A stretch of 64,000 bases of DNA, from positions 5,828,001 to 5,892,000 of the forward strand of contig CM071590.1 of NCBI GenBank assembly GCA_036429605.1, written 5' to 3'. The position numbers were made by a program, and so were the translations under genes. This document shows positions 11,359-24,693 of the stretch, in pieces. Each line of letters starts with the position of its first letter. Positions within the stretch are counted from its first letter, which is position 1. Origin of the DNA: Cladobotryum mycophilum (taxonomy: Eukaryota; Ascomycota; Sordariomycetes; Hypocreales; Hypocreaceae). The notes beneath the pieces are model-generated. The model did no database searches and was not told the DNA's origin. It was given only the letters and a program-made list of their open reading frames with translations.

Positions 11359-14300
11359 TTAGAATTCCCACTGGCTACACCAATTCCTCATCATATCCGG
11401 CGTGATTGGTCCCATCCCCGCCGCCGTCGAGCTTCTGCCCATCGTTCTCTCCATATCATATCGCACACCCTTTTGGCCAGCACGGACTGCCTGGACCATG
11501 CCCCGGAATGTATCGAGGAGCTTCATAGCCGGGTTCTTTTCGACTTGTTCGGTGGAGACGACGCTCTTCTCCAGGGCCTCGACCCATTCTTCCAAGGGCA
11601 CGAGCTGCTTGATCCGCTCCCCGTAATAGCCTTGCGCCGCGAGGGCGAGCTCTTCCCATTCTGTTTGGGATGGATTGACGACATGAAAGTATCCATTCGT
11701 ATCTGATGGAGGAATTGATCTTGTCACACCGGCGATATCAAGAATGATGTTAGCAACATCTTCGACCGGCACCCATTCTACGCTGCTAAAGTGGCCAATG
11801 TCCCGGGGCAGCACACCCAAATACACCGAGCTGGCGATGATGCTCGGGAACAGCTCCTGGGGGTTCCACAAACCGGTTTGAGTTCTTGGGCCCGCAATCT
11901 GTCCCACTCGGATAGAACGAGCGGGTATGCCGGACGTCTCCCTCGCCGCATCCAGAATCAGCTCGGCCGCAATCTTGGATCGCCCGTAACCCATGTGCGC
12001 CAGGGACAGATCGTCGTTGCGGACTTCCGGAACAGCCCTCGGTTTGCTCCAGCCCGACACGGTGCTTATGCTAGATACAAACATCAGTTCTACTTGTCTT
12101 GTCGCTGCGCTCGAAAAGTCCACCAGGTTTCTTATACCGCGCACCGGCGGCTCAAAGGACGAGATGTTCATGTTGAAGTTGACGGGCCAGGCATTGTGGA
12201 TGAACCGGTCAGCAGTGGCGAGCAGCTCATCGTATCTTTCATCGTCCAGTCCAAAATTCGGCTGGGAGAGATCAGCGTGGAGGAAATCCACTTTGGTGAA
12301 GTCGGTCGCCAGCCCACGCGAATTGCTGACGGTTTGTTGGCGGGACCGGCCACCGTCAGAGTCACGGTTGATGGCGACAACTCTGCTCACGCGTGGTGAT
12401 GCACACAACATATCGAGGAGGTACGCCCCCAGCGAACCCGTCGTACCGGTGACAATGATTGTCTGATTGGTATTACGGGGCACAGGCTTGTCGGTCCTCG
12501 GTGCTGGTAAGTCAGTGGTATACTTTGCTATCAGCTCTTTGATTGCGTCAATGTCAGATGAGAGATCCTTCGGAGTGGATGGGCGATTCTTCTGAGTGCG
12601 TGATAATAGATGAGCTGCCAGGCGCAAAGGCGTAGGGTTGCCATAAATGTCGCTCACCTTGATTCCGCCTTGCCCAACTGGAGCTCCGGCAGATTCAAAT
12701 CCTGCTTGTATCAACTTGGTCAAGCGAATGGCCTTTAAGGAGTCAAAGCCAACGGTAAAGAAGTCGGTATCGTGCTTGAGGCCCTGAACACCAATGGTCG
12801 CCGCCAGCAGGTCGATGATGGATGAGGCCAACGATGCAGGGCTGTCAAGGTCTAGCACGATGTCATCCATAGGAGCTGTACTCTCGGCCTTTGCATAAAG
12901 CGCATCGATGAAACCACGATACATCTGGATCGTGTGCGCCCGCTGAATCGTGCCCTTTCCAGCTCGCAGGAATGGCATGCTGGGATCCGAGAGCGCCACG
13001 AATCCACGGTGGAGCTGCCCGTGCCTGACCGTGTCCTTGTTCGCCAGCTCCACCAATTCCCAGACGTCATTCATCAGTGCCTCGGCCTCTTTCTCGTCCT
13101 TGGGCGGCACGACAGGCTCCAAGATTGCGGCTGGCTGGAACCTCTCCTGGCCGACGATGACCACCCCCTTGATGGAAGGGTGACCACCTATGATGTCCTC
13201 CATGGTGGCAGGGTTCAGCTTCTCGCCGTTTGAGAAGACAATCAGATTATCCTGACGTCCGTGGTAAATCCAGTGATCGGGCAGGGTTGGATGAGGCTTG
13301 TAGAGATCCCCGCTTGCCCATTCGGCGAGCTCTGGGAAGGTGTAAAATATCGGCTGGTCTCTGGGGTCGGAAGCGTCTTTGCGACGTATGACGAGCTCGA
13401 ATGTGCCCTCTATGAAGCTTGGGCGCCATTCAGCACCCATTGTCTCGCTATTGAAGATGAAATATTGCCAGAGGTTTGGGTCCGTCTGAAATTGGAGAGC
13501 AAACGGGCCGGACCTAGAGAAATATGGTATCAGTAAGAAAGATCATACGAGCAAAGTGCACTCAAACGTACTCCGTTGATCCAATGATGTTATTAATGAG
13601 TAGGCCATGCTTTACAAGCTTATCGGCCGTTGCCTTTGTCAGACTGCCTATGAGAAATGTCAATTATATGCTGCAGGAATAGCTTAATAGTATACTGACC
13701 TCCACAACAACACACGAAGCTCAATTTAGTCAACGCCTCTACTCCGGCTTCAGATTGGCATAGGTCTTCAATAATCGACGGCGGAAGCATAATCGAGTCG
13801 ACATCTGCGTATTTCAGGCACTCTATCGCCAGCTCCGCGTTAAACGGCTTGTCCGCCACGCTCAGCGCCAAGGGCAGCCCGGTGTACACGGTGATCATGA
13901 TAAGTCCGATGATGCCCGCTGCGTGAAACAGCGGCATGGGCGCCAGCATTCTCTTGGAGCGGACCGCCCATTCCTCGTACACGGACCGGTTGCCGCGGGC
14001 GTCGGGCAAGTTTCTCAAGTGGCTGGCGATGGCAGGATTGGCCTGCCTTACAACAATGGGCTTGGGAAGTCCCGTTGAGCCACTCGTGTGCAAAACTAGT
14101 AGAGGGTCGAACCGGCTCTCGTTGAATGATCGACAATACGGGAACGGTTCTGGTTCAGCTTGTAGCCACACCTGAGGATTTGGAACCTCGAAAGTACTCA
14201 TCGGCCGCTGTTCAAGCCATGGCTGCATTATAGACTCGAAAGAGTCTGCGTAGAAGAGGTAGTTGCAGTTGGTCGCCCTGAAGAGATTGACCTGGCCCTC

Positions 14301-14645
14301 CAAGCTATTCCGCGGGGATGTCAGGAACGCTTTGCAGCCGGCCTTGATGCAAGCCAGGATAATGATGAGATATCGCACGTCGCTGGGCCCAATGTAGGCC
14401 ACCGTGGGGAAGGGATCTACCTCCGGGTCGCAGTTGACCTTGACCTGGGTGTGTATTATGTGCGCGACATGGTTGACGGCGTTAACGACCGTCTTATAAG
14501 TGATGAACTCCCAGCCATCTTCAGGCCGACTTGTCCGCGGTATGTATAAGATGGGACGGGAGGAATCGGTAGTGGCGGTTTGTTCAATGAGGTTGATGAG
14601 TGAGGCGGGCTTGTGGTCGGAACCGAATGAGCTTCCCTTGGTCAT
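11359..14645 (-). CDS. NRPS-like adenylate-forming reductase (A-T-R)
   Basis: Exons 13700-14645, 13572-13647 and 11359-13513 give 1058 residues; an upstream in-frame ATG at 14711 would add 22. I prefer 14645 (MTKGSSFGSDHKPASL), where the family usually starts. Domain order: AMP-binding domain with LVLHTSGSTGLPKP (A3), NNIIGSTE across the second splice (A5) and YHGRQDNLIVFSNGEKLNP (A7-A8). A phosphopantetheine carrier site follows in DFFTVGFDSLKAIRL. Then comes an NAD(P)H thioester reductase with VTGTTGSLGAYLLD, the YGRSK catalytic Tyr/Lys pair and SIRVGQIAGPRTQTGLW. There is no condensation domain. Such enzymes load a carboxylic (often aryl or keto) acid as adenylate, tether it and reduce it to aldehyde or alcohol. 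The substrate is unknown. The neighbouring methyltransferase suggests a two-gene minicluster. Confidence 0.92.
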
Positions 14646-14711
14646 TGTGAGGATGGGGTATAGGGGTTCTTGAGTATAATTGAGGATGAAGTAGATCAAG
14701 TCTCGACTCAA

Positions 14712-17700
14712 TAAATGGAGAAATTGGTAAGTCTTGAAACAAGATAGTCTACAGTCTTTTGGAAGCGTCGAGTCAACTCGTTATATCAAGATATATGTCT
14801 TCACCAGGACTTCCCTCAAAACTCCCCACACACATATGGCTTGCGATTGACAGAACCCTGGTCACAATATCGGACGATGTTGAACAACGAGTTGAAGCAC
14901 GAACAACATAACGGCCTGGGCTTTGGAGTGTGGCAACGCTTTGCTGGATATTTGGTTATGAACACGGTCTGATTCCTCCTATCCGTCTACGCTTCTCTCC
15001 CCGAGCGTTCTCCAGATATGCAAGTCATGTTCACTGTGGATTGGATGCTTGAAGGCCACAGGAACACGGCGTTTCAGAGTTTCGCATTCCTCTTTATCCA
15101 CTTGCTACATACACAACGAGAATATGAGCCGAGTCCGCATCTTCCGAGGCCTCGATCCGATGGTTTGGAGCATGTCACTTTGTTCCAGGCATTTATTCTA
15201 GAAAGAACTCATACTGTGATGCTCAACAAATTTGCCTCTTGGTCTTTCTGCACGTAACCGACGACATATTGCCCCATCATCCAGGATCATAATTGAGCAT
15301 TGTCTGACACAATACAAATTAGTCTTTTGGACAATAGCACTTCGATATCATGCTCCGCAACTGGTTGGCCCGGGCACAACAACATTTATCCACTCTCTTC
15401 GGTTGCTGCACCCACTGAGAATAAAATCTCATCTTTCGTAATTTCGTATGTACATGAAAAGCGATTGGAAGACTCGAGAAGATAAAATTGGCCTAAATAC
15501 CTTGTTGAAGATGGTGTGTTTTACGTATCTCGGATCAGGGCATGATATCCAGCCAAGTTGGATAGTGCAGACACAATACATACATGGGTTCATAGGATAT
15601 CGTGAACAGATCAGGCGCGAAAGCTCTGACCCTGTGTAACTCAGCATGGCGTAAAAGCAATAGATACATACATGTTGTAGAGGAGGTACGTTATTAGCTT
15701 ATTGAATGGAAGTGACAGAGTTCTGTCCACCAGCATCATGGTTCTTCGCCCAACTGCTGCAATGAGAGAAATACAAGGGGGCTCTAACTCATCTCTCCAG
15801 GGCAATTGAATATGGAAAGGGCTAAACTACATAAGTGTAATTGACTCGGATCGGAGACTTTATGACTATTGACATATTCACCAAGGGATTCACATAGTAT
15901 ACATTTGTCATGGCACAGTTGGTCTGCGTTGAGATGTCTTTCGATGACCGCGGTGCACAACGATACAGGGCATGAGGTATTGACTACATACATGCCAACC
16001 AACCTCTCTCTAAGCTTACCTTGATAGTGTTTATCAGACTGTATTACGGGGGAACAATGCACGGGCATAAGCTCAGATGAGGTTGTACCGATTTCCACCA
16101 ATTGTTCAAACCGAGTAAGCAACTCTACGCATTGGGCGACGACAAACTACAGAGAAGCTCTCACTCACATAGGGCATCCAAGGATCAATGACAAGTTCAA
16201 TTAACAATCCATGATGAATGATCATTTCGCATCAGAGCCAAAATAACACAAAAAACACAACTTCAATCTCTCTACATTTCATTGCGTTCTCCCTCTTCCC
16301 CTCTCACCCTCTCTCTCTCTCTCTCCCACCACCCACTATTCACAAAAAAGCAAACCTCCAGCGCCAACAAGAAGCCTCTTCAAAAAGCCCAAAGTCCACT
16401 ACCACCCCCTTTGTGTTTCCCAGTCCACCCAGTTGTGAAGAAAAAAGGTATAGAGGGGAAGAAAAGAGAGAAGAGAAGCGAAGAGGAGGCAAATTATTGT
16501 CTCGAGTGTGGAAAGGGTAATTTGTGTTTCCTTAGCATCTAATAATGCAAACCGTGATCCAAATTCCATTCAATCAATCTGATTAGTATCCGAGTTTACA
16601 ACCAAAAAAAATTGAGGTTGGTCTTCAAGTAGAAAACGCTCCCGCCTACGGGAGACCTGGCGAAGCGTATTCCCAACCTCAAAAAGGCTCGATATTTTAA
16701 TCGCCAACAAGGCATTCGACTTTCATCATTCTCCTCGTCCAGGGCGTAAAACAAAGAATTCTTGTCGACGAGAGAGAAACAAAAGAAGAAGAAAAGGCGA
16801 AGTCGAGATGGCGAAAAAAGGAGCCAGAAATAAAACGTGGGTTTTTTTTCAACGACCAAGATGTCGAGAGAGTTTTAACATGGTCGAAAGAAAAAAGGGG
16901 GTATCTATTTGGTCGATTTTTCCCCCTCCCACCTCCCAAAAAAAAAAGGATTGAAATCAGGGGATGGGGAGGGGAAATAGGAAACAATCGACCAAAGTGA
17001 GAAAAAAACGTATGTCTAATATTGTGTCGTTTTTTCGCATAATTTTTTAAATAGTTTTGAATTGTTTTTGTTTTTTTCTGTGTTGTAATGTCGGCGAACA
17101 AAAAATATACAGTGAAAAGAAGTTGAAGGCACAGCAGAAAGAAAAGAAGAAGACAAAGAGGCTCATTACGCCAGAGGGGGATTCTGGCGTAATGAGCCTG
17201 AGTGCTTTCAAAGAAAAATGGAAGATGCGTGGATGCGATGTTGATGGTGTTTATATATTCCATGGGCGAACACGGAATACGGTTCTCTCTGTGCTCTTGT
17301 TACTCTCTATTACTCTGTCATTTCGGAGTACGCCGTTGCGCTGATAATGCACCACCTGTTGCATACCTTACCTCACCTATACCTACACCAATACCAATAC
17401 CATCCGTGGAACAAATCACCAGTATCCAACTGAGAGTCTGCCACGTACCCCCTTCTTCCCATACTGCTGCACTCACTCACTCGCTCACTTGGCCTGCCTT
17501 ACTTGGCCCTGCATGCATGCATGAATGCATATACAAGTAGTAGGACAAGGCTCCCTCAGGGCGAGACAAGTGCTATTCACTCATATCCAATCCCTTGCAA
17601 GAAAGTGAGGCGGACACTGACAGACCGCCCCTTGCCACTCCCTCTCCCCCCAATCCCCATCTGCATCTGCATCTGTATCCCACCATCCCACCAGTCAGCT

Positions 17701-18560
17701 TCACTTACTACATGATCCATTGGTTCCATCACCACCAAAAAAAAACCGTCTTTAGGCAGAGAACCAACACATGCAACATTCCAATACTACTATATGCTAT
17801 ATGCATTACATGGTTGCAACTTTCACAAACCCCCTCTGACCAACAGCATCTCTTCATGTTCAAGCCAAAAGAGAGCCCAAGTTCACCATCATCCCCCTCC
17901 CTCTCCCCAGTACCTCGATATTCCTCATCCATCGGGCACCCATATCAGACTTGACCGAACAGGCACAGAAGCCAAATCCTCGCATAAGCTCATCCTCTTC
18001 CATGCACTTCATCTCATTTAGGCAACGGTGAGGCGAACAAAACAGCCATCATCCTTGAACAAAAATAGAAAAACAAATAAAACAGAAAACACATTTTCAT
18101 TTCCATGTGAAGATTCTTCCCCCCTCTCTCCCTCCCTCTCCACCTCTTTCTCTCTCTCTCTAAAAATAACAAAAAAATAATTCATTTCCCGCCAATCTCG
18201 TCTCATCTCATCTCATCCTCTGCTTTACTTCCTGACGATGCAACCGCAGGGGGATGGAGACAGGTCCGCCTATCCACCCAAAAAAAGATGCGGTTGTTCT
18301 CTCCTCCCCCTTCGCATAATACTACATACATACAGACAGACTACTTTGTGTATACAACATTTGAGAACTTTGACCCTGCCATTGGCGCCATCACTAAAAA
18401 ACAAAAAACAACCAGATTTGTGTCTTCTTTTCTTTGCATGTTCTTTAGACCCTGCGGCCTTTGCAACAAAACACAGCATTAGTTGGCGTTCCTACCCCCC
18501 CCCCCCTTACCCCCTCCTCCTTTGCTCCTCTCCCCCTTGCTCCCTAGGTAGAAACTCCTC
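14712..18560. other. Gene-poor low-complexity block
   Basis: About 3.8 kb without a gene I can support. 14.7-16.2 kb is ordinary AT-rich sequence; a 112-codon minus frame at 15784-16122 starts at TTG and lacks coding character. 16.2-18.5 kb is extremely biased: CT runs (about 16306-16326 and 18118-18165), A/G tracts, poly-T and poly-A, CATCTG repeats near 17650 and a C13 run near 18495. Part of this may be the 3' UTR of NUP170 or the leader of an unrecognised transcript. It contains the perfect hairpin listed separately. Confidence 0.6.
17159..17199. repeat. Perfect inverted repeat, 17-bp arms, 7-nt loop
   Basis: The left arm (17159-17175, AGGCTCATTACGCCAGA) is the exact reverse complement of the right arm (17183-17199), around the loop GGGGGAT. 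No coding frame covers it and no T-run follows directly. It could fold as a stable hairpin in DNA or RNA. Confidence 0.9.
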
Positions 18561-21500
18561 TCACATAAACCTGACGCTGGCTGTTGGCAACCGGTCTACC
18601 AATCCGGCTACTTCTCTCCGCAGCATCCTGAGCACTCGCCTCACATCCGCTAGGTCTGCTCCTCCATTATTGCTTCCGTGGCCGGCTGCTGGCAATGCTC
18701 CCTCGCATCTCTGCAGGAGGTCGCCTACAGATGGGCCGAGCGAACCGCCCTTACCAGCTCCGCCACGTCGTCGTACTTCCGCCACCCAGTCGTTGACCAC
18801 ATAAACGATAACCTCAATCATGCGATTGCGTACCGTGCCACTGAACCCGTAGTCTTGCGTGTCAAAGATATTCTCCAATACCCTGACAATCATGTCGTGA
18901 GAAACGCCCAACGAAAGGAACAATTGGACCGGCCAGGTAGGGTCAGCGCCAATCGTCGCGTCCTGCTGGTAAGCCACGGCATATCGGCACAGCTGGGGTA
19001 GTAATGTCTGAATGGGGAACACGAAGCTGTCGAGCGACGTGTGGTGAGCAATGTTTTGAATCTTGCTCGTGACAGCCTCGTATGGCAACGGTGGCGATGG
19101 CATGCCGGGCTCTGTAGCCTCGTGCCTCGCCATGACCTCATCATGGGTCTGCTGGATGAGATTCTCCCATGTGCCCGAAATGGTGGTGGGGTTACGGTAA
19201 TTGGCTGTGTGATAGATCAGTAGGCAAAGGTCGTAATATCCTGCCTGATCGGCGTAGTCATTAAAGAGCTGCAGATAAAACACAGTCAGTCCTTGATCCA
19301 CATCACGTAATACTGTGTAGAGTTATGCATTCATCTCACCTCTGAAAGACCTATGATCTTGCCGTCAAGGGCCTGCTCAATCTCCACCTTCCTCTCAGGG
19401 TCTATCCGGTCATCTGCCAGCAAGCGGCCCAAGAGATCGTCCTGGATGTTGGCAATTTCGAGCAAGTCAGTGACTTCGTGGTTGAGTCGCTGCTGCTGCT
19501 GTCGGCTAACACCAACGGTGGCTACATTGGCGTTGGCTTTGGCCAAGCTGAGCAGCCTAATGCGGTCCTTGATACCGATCGCAAATTCCGAGTTAGCGAG
19601 CTCCGCCTGCACCTCGGCCGCATCAAAGAATCGACTGCGGTTGGTGTAGAATCGACAGAGCAAGTCTGCGTGCTCCACATTTGTGCCTGCCAGTCGCTGC
19701 AAAAATGTGACAACGTGCGGAGAGTCGATGGCAAGAATCCGCTCGGTCCACCCTTGCTCAATGTACCACTCGTACAGATCAAAGTGAAATACTTCATCGT
19801 CCGAGCCATTGACAACTTCATACGCTTCGTTTCGCTTCGTAGCAATGATCGTCGGCCGTCCATCCACAGCCAACGGCTCAGCGCTAGATGCAGTGTCAAG
19901 ATGGCTCAAGACATCATGAATCAGATCATAAGCGCGCTTTCTCTCGCTGAAAGCATTGGCGCGGGGGTCAGCTGCGGGCTTGCCGTCATTGATCCACATC
20001 AAGGCAGTGTTGCCCCTGTCATGTTCCTTCGCAACATTCAGGCACAATTGGATGGCCCCCGCATAGTACTTCAGCTCGACATACTGAGCAGCGGCGGTCT
20101 GCAAGTTGGAAAATGTCAGGCTTCCGGCCACCCGCTGGAAGAGGGTTAAGCTCTCATTAAGAAGGATTCTGGATTGGTTGGTGTTGAGGGGTTGCTCTGA
20201 TGCTCGCTTAAGCTGTTCCTGTGCCTTGAAGGTGACAACATCGTCTGGGCTGCAGAAGCTGCCACACCTTCTTCGCAAAGCATCAGCCACCGTCTCGACA
20301 TTGGAGCCACTTTCAATGTTGCGATTCACAATCGCCTTGACGAGGAGCTTGGCGAGTTCTTTGCCTTCTGTTTGTGAAAAGAGTTTCTCATATGTCAGCT
20401 CTTTTAGCTTCTGTCGCGCCGCATCGTCAAGCCGGGCAAAGATATCGGAAACGCGCTCGTCGAACAGCATAAGCACGAACGAGATACCTTCTGATATGCT
20501 CTCCATCAACTTCTGCAACGCATGTAGTGCCTGGTGCTCGGCCTGCAGCGCGACCTCCTCCTGCCGACTGGCGACACGTTGCAAATCCGAAGGGCCTGAC
20601 ATCCCCTGAATGAGACCCTTGTTGGAATCGATGAAGCGCCTTAGTCGTTCGAGATTCTCCTGAGTACCAGAAAGCTTGGCGAGGGGGACAGTGGACGTGA
20701 CATTCATGGTGCCGTTGGCTGCGACAGCCGATTGAATGACAGGGGCTTTCCAGAGCTTGCGGATTAGTCGCGAGAGATAGAGTGCCAGCGCATCATGCCG
20801 CGAAGAGAGCTTGACTGAATCCGTTGTCAACGCTGATCCATCCGTCTCCACAATCGTCGGCTGGCCGCCAAAATCAACAAAAAGCCCTCTTGCCCGGTCT
20901 TCAGTGGCCTGATCAATTGCCCTCACAGAGCCGGGTCTTGAATCACCACCATGACCACAAGCCACAGCGAGGGCCGTTGAAACTGTTTCCACGCGACCAT
21001 ATAACTGGATAAGACGGCGACACATGAGATCCAAGGCCTCGTCACCTGGAGAATCACGAATGGCAGCAGCAAAGGTATCCACCAACCTGCGTCGTCGGAT
21101 AACATGAACGCCCGTATTAGTGAGGACCGCAAATTCGCTTGGGGGCTCGTCAAACTGAACTGCAAGCTCGTTTCCGAAACCCACTGGCTGGGAGGCTGCG
21201 GCAAATGGCTTGGTAATTAATCCAACCGCCTCGGCCCGGCTGCCAATATCAATCCAACTGGCTTGTTCAAAGTATCTCAATGGAGTAGTAGGCGATGTAC
21301 GCTTTATCCTGCCAGTTTCTGGACCCGCCACAAACAGGGAATCTGATGTCGAGTCACTAGACCTGCTAACGAAATCCAAAAAGAAACCTGGGGAAAACCG
21401 AGCACCCTGCCTGCTCGCAACGAGCATCGTAGAATCCAAATCGACAAACGATTCCCCCGCTCCTTGAGCCATAGACCCAAACTGGCCTGATCGTCTAGCC

Positions 21501-22940
21501 ATTTGCGAAGGTGGAAATTTGATAAACTGAACCTGCATGCTCTGTGGCGCCAAGTTTCCGTGTGATCCATAGAGATATGAAGATGCGTTTGTCGCGCTAA
21601 AGAAAAGACGGCAGCCCGTATCTGTCAAAGCCATGAGATGCAACTTTGTAGCCTCCTGTTTCGAGATTGGACTAATGGAGACAATATTCATTCTATCGTT
21701 TAAGAGCCTTGACTGAGTAATCATGTGAGCAATATCGCGGAGGCAGTGCATCTTGGTCTTTTCGATGACTTTGTTTAACCGGTCGGGAGTTTCCATGTGG
21801 TAGGTTCTAATCGTGGATGTGCTTGACAGTGTATACACCAGCTTCCTTGAGTCGTCAATGACGATATCCACCAGGTGCTCCGGGTCCTTGTGAGCCCAAA
21901 CAGACTGCAAAGTGACGACCGAGGACCAGCCTGGATTCGAATGGTTGATCTTACCACACCGATTCGAGAACCACTTTTCCTCGGACTGATAGTATAGCTC
22001 GTTAATGTCGGTATCGCTGCATCCTGCAAAGAAGATTCGTCCGTCGGCAGAGCCGCTTATAACTCGAATATCGTTGCCACGGATAGGGAGGACCATTTTT
22101 GTCTGATAGAGCGTCACGGACTTGGTCCCCGCAGCGGTGTCGGTCGCCGAGACACCGAGCAAAACCAGCTCGGAGGATGTAGCCACCACCAGAATATGTG
22201 TAATAGTTTCGACGAAAATGCCAGGTTTTGGCGGTACGAGAGCAACGGCGTGGATCGTGTGAGGTTGATCCTCGAAGCCAATGAGCTCGGGGTCGGGGTG
22301 GGTATAGTCCCAGAGGAAGATGGAGTTGTCAATCACGACCCAAGCATGGTTGAGTTCTGCGAAAAGACCCATTAAAGTTTGTAGCTGGCCAGTATTGTAG
22401 TGATCGAAAACTTGATTCGGAATCGGGTACATGTTCGTCTTCTGGAACGGAGCCCAGGCGGATTCGGAGCCTGGCAACTCATAGTCGGATGAAGCTCCCT
22501 CTTTAAGAGCGGTCAGTCAGAAACTCTCAACATGTTGAAAAACAAGCAACCTTACGTCTGCAAACTGAATCTAGGTCGGGGAAGCTCTCGTCTAGTTGTA
22601 GGAAGGAATTGATGGCTTTGGCGGCTTTCAGGACGGGAGGAATGTTCTCAACGCGTGGAGGCGGCAATGGGTTCAAAGCTATTAGCCCAGCGCCATCCAC
22701 ATTTGCCCCCGTCGCGGTGACTGATGTTGAGCCTGTCGCCGGTGCGCCTCGAGCTGTCGCTGTGGCTGCCGTTGTTCTACCAGCGGTCGTTCCCATAGTG
22801 CCCTGGCCATTCTGACCGTCAGCGGTGAACAGCTGTCGACGCACTGGATCGTGACTGGTCTGATATCTCTTCGCGATGGCTGGTGTATTCAAGAATGCGC
22901 CAGGCACAGGGCGCACCGGTGTGGCCTGGGGGAACGACAT
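18561..22940 (-). CDS. NUP170: Nucleoporin Nup170/Nup155 family
   Basis: Large inner-ring nucleoporin of the nuclear pore, the orthologue of yeast Nup157/Nup170 and animal Nup155. The short exon 1 (from 22940, MSFPQATPVRPVPGAFLN) carries a low-complexity Ala/Thr stretch and a conserved start to the beta-propeller (INSFLQLDESFPDLDSV). The main exon runs from just below 22500 to about 19340 and holds the propeller (PNQVFDHYNTGQLQTLMGLF, VVIDNSIFLWDYTHPDPELI) and the alpha-solenoid (LYEWYIEQGWTERIL). The last exon begins near 19280 (LFNDYADQAGYYDLCLLIYH) and ends at 18561. Total is about 1400 residues, the usual size. Two introns are visible, one with a GTAAGG donor near 22555 and one near 19280-19340. 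Confidence 0.95.
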
Positions 22941-23625
22941 GACGGATTATCTGTTCGAACGCGCCGCTGCTCAATGCCGTGGATGAGAAACGGTGCTGTC
23001 AGATCATGAAGAACAGCTCCAACTTTTGTTGGATACGCGATCTAAAGCTTCGCGTCGCCGGCTGAAGCTTCTCCCTGTGATCGTTGGGTGGCAGTGATAA
23101 TGCAAAAGAAAATGTTGGCGATAGCGACGACTGGAGACGATAATTCAGTTCTTTCTGTATTTGTGTTTACTGACTGGTTCGCTCCTGGACATTTTCTGGA
23201 AAAAGAACGCTAGTCCTGATTCATGCTAGTTATTTTCCTGGCTAGCTTCATGTGCTTCGTTCCAGGATGCGCGGTGCACAAGGTCAAGTAGACTTGGATA
23301 AATGCATCCACCGAATGCACGCAATGAATGCCAGAGTGAATTTTATAATTAAATATTTATCTTGTTTTACTTGGTCTCATATTCATTACCTTGCCTTTTT
23401 TTTTTTTTTTTTTTTTTGAGAACATAGCATCAAAGGGAGCCTCCCAACAATTCATAAATATCGACCCCCCCCCGGGGGACATTTTTGTGAGATGGACCAG
23501 TTCAAACTCTGAATTCTTTCAAATCAGCCTCATTGTGATCCATTCTCATTCCATACAATGCAGATATTGTACAAGCATCTTCCGATGATTGCATAGAATC
23601 GAATTGATATCCTCGACAGCATCTC
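22941..23625. repeat. Intergenic with homopolymers (poly-T, C/G run)
   Basis: Between the NUP170 start and the IFA38 stop. Contains a T run of about 22 at 23395-23417 and a C10G5 palindromic run near 23465-23480. No gene seen. Confidence 0.7.
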
Positions 23626-24693
23626 TTACTGCTGCTTCGCCTCACGTGCCTGCTTGCGAAGGGCGCGGCGACGAATGTCAATGTGCATCTTCTTGTTGTA
23701 CCAGATTGTCACTGGGCTGTTGACACCGGCAACGTTCTCAACTACCCACAGCATGAAAGCATGACTCCACCAGGGAGTGTATGTGTACGGAGCAGTCTGG
23801 AATCCACCAAGACCGACCTTGCCAAGGGCAGACTTGACAAAGCCACGAGCAGTAGGGATGAGAAGGCTGGGACGACGAATCTTGCTCATGGCTGTAGTGA
23901 CGAGGTGGCTAAGAACCAGGTAGACGTCGACATTGTAGTCAGCCAGCTCAGAAGATAGAGCATTGCTCCACTGCTGCAAGAACGCCTTGCTGCCAGAGTA
24001 CGTGGCCAGGTAAGGGGTAGGAGTCCAACCACCAAAGGATCCCATGGTCAAAATAAGACCACGCTTGCGCTTCTGCATAATAGGAGCAACAGCTTGGGTA
24101 ACTTTCAAAGTTCCCAGGCAGTTGATGGTGACAATATTTTGAAGCTCGTCCTTGGGGGTCTCGAGGAACGGAACGGGAATGCTGTGGCTCTGGCCAACGT
24201 TGTTGATCAAGATGCCGACATCAAGGTCCTTGACGAGCTCGCGAAGCCTCTCATAGTCCTCATCCTTGTCCTGAGAAAAATCCATTGCCAACACCTTGAT
24301 CTGGAGACCCTTGCCGGTGTACTTTTCTTCGATTTCCTTGGCCAGAGACTCGAGCTTCGAAAGGGTTCGGGAGACGAGGACCAGGTTGAAGCCCTTTGCA
24401 GCAAGCTGCACAGCGTATTCCTTCCCCAGGCCGTCCGAGGCACCAGTGATGACAGCCCAAGTACCAGGCTTGCCATATTTGCGCAGCTGCGTTGATTGTT
24501 AGCGGGGTGAAGACAACAGATTGCAATAAGTCGAGCGTACATTTGTGCCTGGCAGCAAGAAGGCACTCAAAACCAGCTTCAAATAGCTGAAGAGCTTAGA
24601 TCCTAGGAAAAGAGCACCAATTCCAGCCAAAGCCCATTGAATAGGCTGCGGAACTGGGGGCGCATTCTTGAGGAATTCGTTGATTGAATCCAT
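23626..24693 (-). CDS. IFA38: Very-long-chain 3-ketoacyl-CoA reductase
   Basis: ER enzyme of very-long-chain fatty-acid elongation (yeast Ybr159w/Ifa38). It reduces 3-ketoacyl-CoA with NADPH. Exon 1, 24541-24693, is 51 codons and holds the N-terminal membrane anchor (WALAGIGALFLGSKLFSYL). The intron has GTACGC...CAG borders. Exon 2 is 23626-24486. Total is 337 residues, normal for the family. The Rossmann segment is GTWAVITGASDGLGKEYAVQ, then LINNVGQSHSIPVPF, catalytic Ser in LTMGSFGGWTP, and YSGSK with catalytic Tyr and Lys. The basic C-terminus (RRRALRKQAREAKQQ) is typical of ER-retained members. Confidence 0.95.

Noticed and set aside
15784..16122. 112-codon minus-strand frame
   Set aside because: Starts at TTG, no splice partner, composition not protein-like.
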